Origin: DATNPH01 sp036703315
GTDB taxonomy: Bacteria > Cyanobacteriota > Cyanobacteriia > Cyanobacteriales > Coleofasciculaceae
NCBI GenBank assembly: GCA_036703315.1
Contig: DATNPH010000065.1
Coordinates: 1 to 14,534 of the forward strand
Direction: 5' to 3'
DNA: 14,534 nt
The notes beneath the pieces were generated by a model, which had not been told where the DNA came from, searched no databases, and saw nothing but the letters and a program-made list of their open reading frames with translations. Position 1 is the stretch's first letter, and every line of letters begins with the position of its first letter. A program made the translations under genes and the position numbers. This document shows positions 13,151 to 14,534 of this stretch, piece by piece.

Positions 13151-14152
13151 ATGCTCAGTCAGAAAACAACCGCCACAGATATTGGCTTCACTCACGACGA
13201 TTTCGCCGCCCTTCTTGATAAGTATGATTATCACTTTAGCCCAGGTGATATTGTCGCAGGTACCGTATTCAGTCTGGAGCCGCGGGGCGCTCTGATTGAC
13301 ATTGGTGCTAAAACCGCTGCATATATACCAATTCAGGAAATGTCAATTAACCGAGTTGACAACCCTGAGGAAGTATTACAGTCAAACGAGACGCGAGAAT
13401 TCTTCATTTTAACTGACGAGAATGAAGATGGACAGCTGACCCTCTCAATCCGTCGCATTGAATATATGCGGGCTTGGGAGCGAGTGCGACAGTTGCAAGC
13501 GGAAGACGCAACAGTGCGATCTCTCGTCTTTGCAACCAACCGTGGTGGAGCCTTGGTGCGAATTGAGGGTTTGCGTGGCTTTATCCCCGGTTCTCATATC
13601 AGCACTCGTAAACCTAAGGAAGATTTGGTTGGAGAAGAACTACCACTGAAATTCCTAGAGGTAGACGAAGAGCGCAACCGTCTGGTTCTTTCGCACCGCC
13701 GCGCACTGGTTGAGCGTAAGATGAACCGCCTAGAGGTTGGTGAGGTGGTCATTGGTTCAGTACGCGGTATCAAGCCATACGGTGCTTTCATTGACATTGG
13801 TGGGGTCAGTGGATTGCTGCACATTTCTGAAATTTCTCACGACCATATCGATACGCCTCATAGTGTCTTTAATGTCAATGATGAAGTGAAAGTAATGATC
13901 ATTGACTTGGATGCTGAAAGAGGTCGAATTTCACTTTCGACTAAGCAGTTAGAACCAGAACCGGGGGATATGATCAATAACCGCGATTTGGTGTATGACA
14001 AGGCGGAAGAAATGGCAGAAAAGTATCGGGAAAAAATGCGCGGTCAACAGCAGCAACCAGCAACTCTCGAACTTGAAATCGAACCCGAACCCGAACCCGA
14101 ACTCGACCCCGAAGTGTTGGAAGAAGAGATTGTCGCGGCTGTCGAAGAATAA
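13151..14152 (+). CDS. rpsA: 30S ribosomal protein S1 (cyanobacterial three-domain form)
   Basis: RNA-binding ribosomal protein that helps capture mRNA on the 30S subunit. The 333-residue protein has three S1 (OB-fold) repeats, about residues 31-100 (PGDIVAGTVFSLEPRGALIDIG), 118-184 and 196-265 (VGEVVIGSVRGIKPYGAFIDIGG, the most canonical), compared with six in E. coli; three is normal for the cyanobacterial Rps1a and chloroplast S1. The C-terminus is strongly acidic (about 306-333) with Glu-Pro repeats encoded by GAACCC hexamers (14081-14110). I keep the ATG at 13151 because homologues I remember begin a few residues before TATDIGFT. It has its own TATAAT promoter after nrdR and a strong terminator downstream. 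Confidence 0.96.
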   Translation: MLSQKTTATDIGFTHDDFAALLDKYDYHFSPGDIVAGTVFSLEPRGALIDIGAKTAAYIPIQEMSINRVDNPEEVLQSNETREFFILTDENEDGQLTLSIRRIEYMRAWERVRQLQAEDATVRSLVFATNRGGALVRIEGLRGFIPGSHISTRKPKEDLVGEELPLKFLEVDEERNRLVLSHRRALVERKMNRLEVGEVVIGSVRGIKPYGAFIDIGGVSGLLHISEISHDHIDTPHSVFNVNDEVKVMIIDLDAERGRISLSTKQLEPEPGDMINNRDLVYDKAEEMAEKYREKMRGQQQQPATLELEIEPEPEPELDPEVLEEEIVAAVEE

Positions 14153-14195
14153 TTACTCTGTTAATTCTTCGTGGATTGAATCATCAAAATATTGT

Positions 14196-14220
14196 AAAAG
14201 AGGGAGTATCCCTCTTTTTT
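14196..14220 (+). terminator. Intrinsic terminator of rpsA
   Basis: AAAAGAGGGA (14196-14205), loop GTA, TCCCTCTTTT (14209-14218) continuing into a run of six Ts. A complete stem plus U-tract, 43 bases after the rpsA stop; the clearest intrinsic terminator in the window. Confidence 0.9.
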
Positions 14221-14252
14221 ATTGCTAAATTTATTGAGTTGGGTAATCGTTC

Positions 14253-14534
14253 TTGGTAACAATTCGTTGTCGGGATGTCACGTTTTCTAATATCCAAGCG
14301 GTCATTTTTGATAAAGATGGGACGTTAGAGGATTCGCAGGTCTTTTTAAGAGAATTAGGGCAAAAGCGATCGCGCATCATCGATGCCCAAATTCCCGGTA
14401 TCGGAGAGCCGCTACTAATGGCATTTGGCATCAATGGTGATACCCTTGACCCCACGGGTTTGATGGCAGTTGGCAGCCGACGCGAGAGTGAAATTGCTGC
14501 GGCTGCCTATATTGCCGAAACAGGTCGGGGTTGG
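14253..14534 (+). CDS. HAD-superfamily hydrolase (5' part only)
   Basis: Start of a haloacid dehalogenase-type phosphatase, cut by the window end after 94 codons. Motif I is intact: VIFDKDGTLEDS with the nucleophile Asp20 and the second Asp22 of the DxDxT pattern. It continues LRELGQKRSRIIDAQIPGIGEPLLMAFG, a cap-domain-like helical region, and ends at AAAAYIAETGRGW. No ATG is available upstream in this frame before a TAA at 14244; I chose the TTG at 14253 because it gives (M)VTIRCRDVTFSNIQAVIFDKD, which resembles cyanobacterial homologues I remember. The ribosome site is weak. The substrate cannot be predicted. Contains a HIP1 octamer at 14366-14373. It is independent of rpsA because of the terminator between them. 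Confidence 0.85.
   Translation, partial: MVTIRCRDVTFSNIQAVIFDKDGTLEDSQVFLRELGQKRSRIIDAQIPGIGEPLLMAFGINGDTLDPTGLMAVGSRRESEIAAAAYIAETGRGW

Noticed and set aside
13081..13218. 45-codon ORF overlapping the rpsA start in another frame
   Set aside because: Its own ATG has no ribosome site and the product is a basic, low-complexity peptide; AGGAGG lies inside it rather than before it. Probably chance.
1..14534. Mobile element, phage or defence island
   Set aside because: No transposase, integrase, terminal repeats or defence-type genes; the gene content is core photosynthesis and housekeeping.

Overview
The window is ordinary chromosomal DNA of a cyanobacterium, most likely a filamentous type. It carries oxygenic-photosynthesis genes (psbB, psbT, petH with a phycobilisome-linker-type N-terminus, prk), an FtsH closest to the photosystem II repair protease, at least eight copies of the cyanobacterial octamer GCGATCGC (HIP1), and heptamer tandem repeats of the kind common in filamentous cyanobacteria. 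I see no transposase, phage gene, CRISPR array, tRNA or rRNA.

Layout: (1) 1-615, minus: 5' part of ftsH, cut by the window edge. (2) 616-1116: non-coding gap with a heptamer repeat and an 11-bp inverted repeat. (3) 1117-2349, minus: petH, ferredoxin-NADP reductase, with a visible internal start for the short isoform. (4) 2350-2891: divergent petH/prk control region, rich in dyads, with a perfect GTA-N8-TAC (NtcA-type) site. (5) 2892-3896, plus: prk, followed by a hairpin and then a small membrane protein gene (3997-4296). (6) 4353-9561, minus: an Lgt-family paralogue lacking key residues, a coiled-coil cyanobacterial protein (TIGR04376-like), a proline-rich single-pass membrane protein with a PilP/GspC-like C-terminus, and mnmG. 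(7) 9736-12090, plus: a small unknown protein, psbB (CP47) and psbT. (8) 12326-14152, plus: nrdR and rpsA (three-domain cyanobacterial S1), then a clear intrinsic terminator. (9) 14253-end, plus: 5' part of a HAD hydrolase.

Functionally, PetH supplies the NADPH and phosphoribulokinase consumes ATP in the Calvin cycle, and the two share a divergent control region. CP47, PsbT and the FtsH protease belong to photosystem II assembly and repair. NrdR, S1 and MnmG are housekeeping genes for dNTP supply and translation.

I found no convincing new multi-gene system. The best leads are regulatory: the petH-prk intergenic region, the rpsA leader (strong Shine-Dalgarno before an in-frame ATT, and a dyad touching TATAAT), the heptamer block between psbB and psbT, and two cyanobacterial proteins of unclear role (the degenerate Lgt and the PilP/GspC-like protein). 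All positional calls were made by eye; no alignment or folding program was run.
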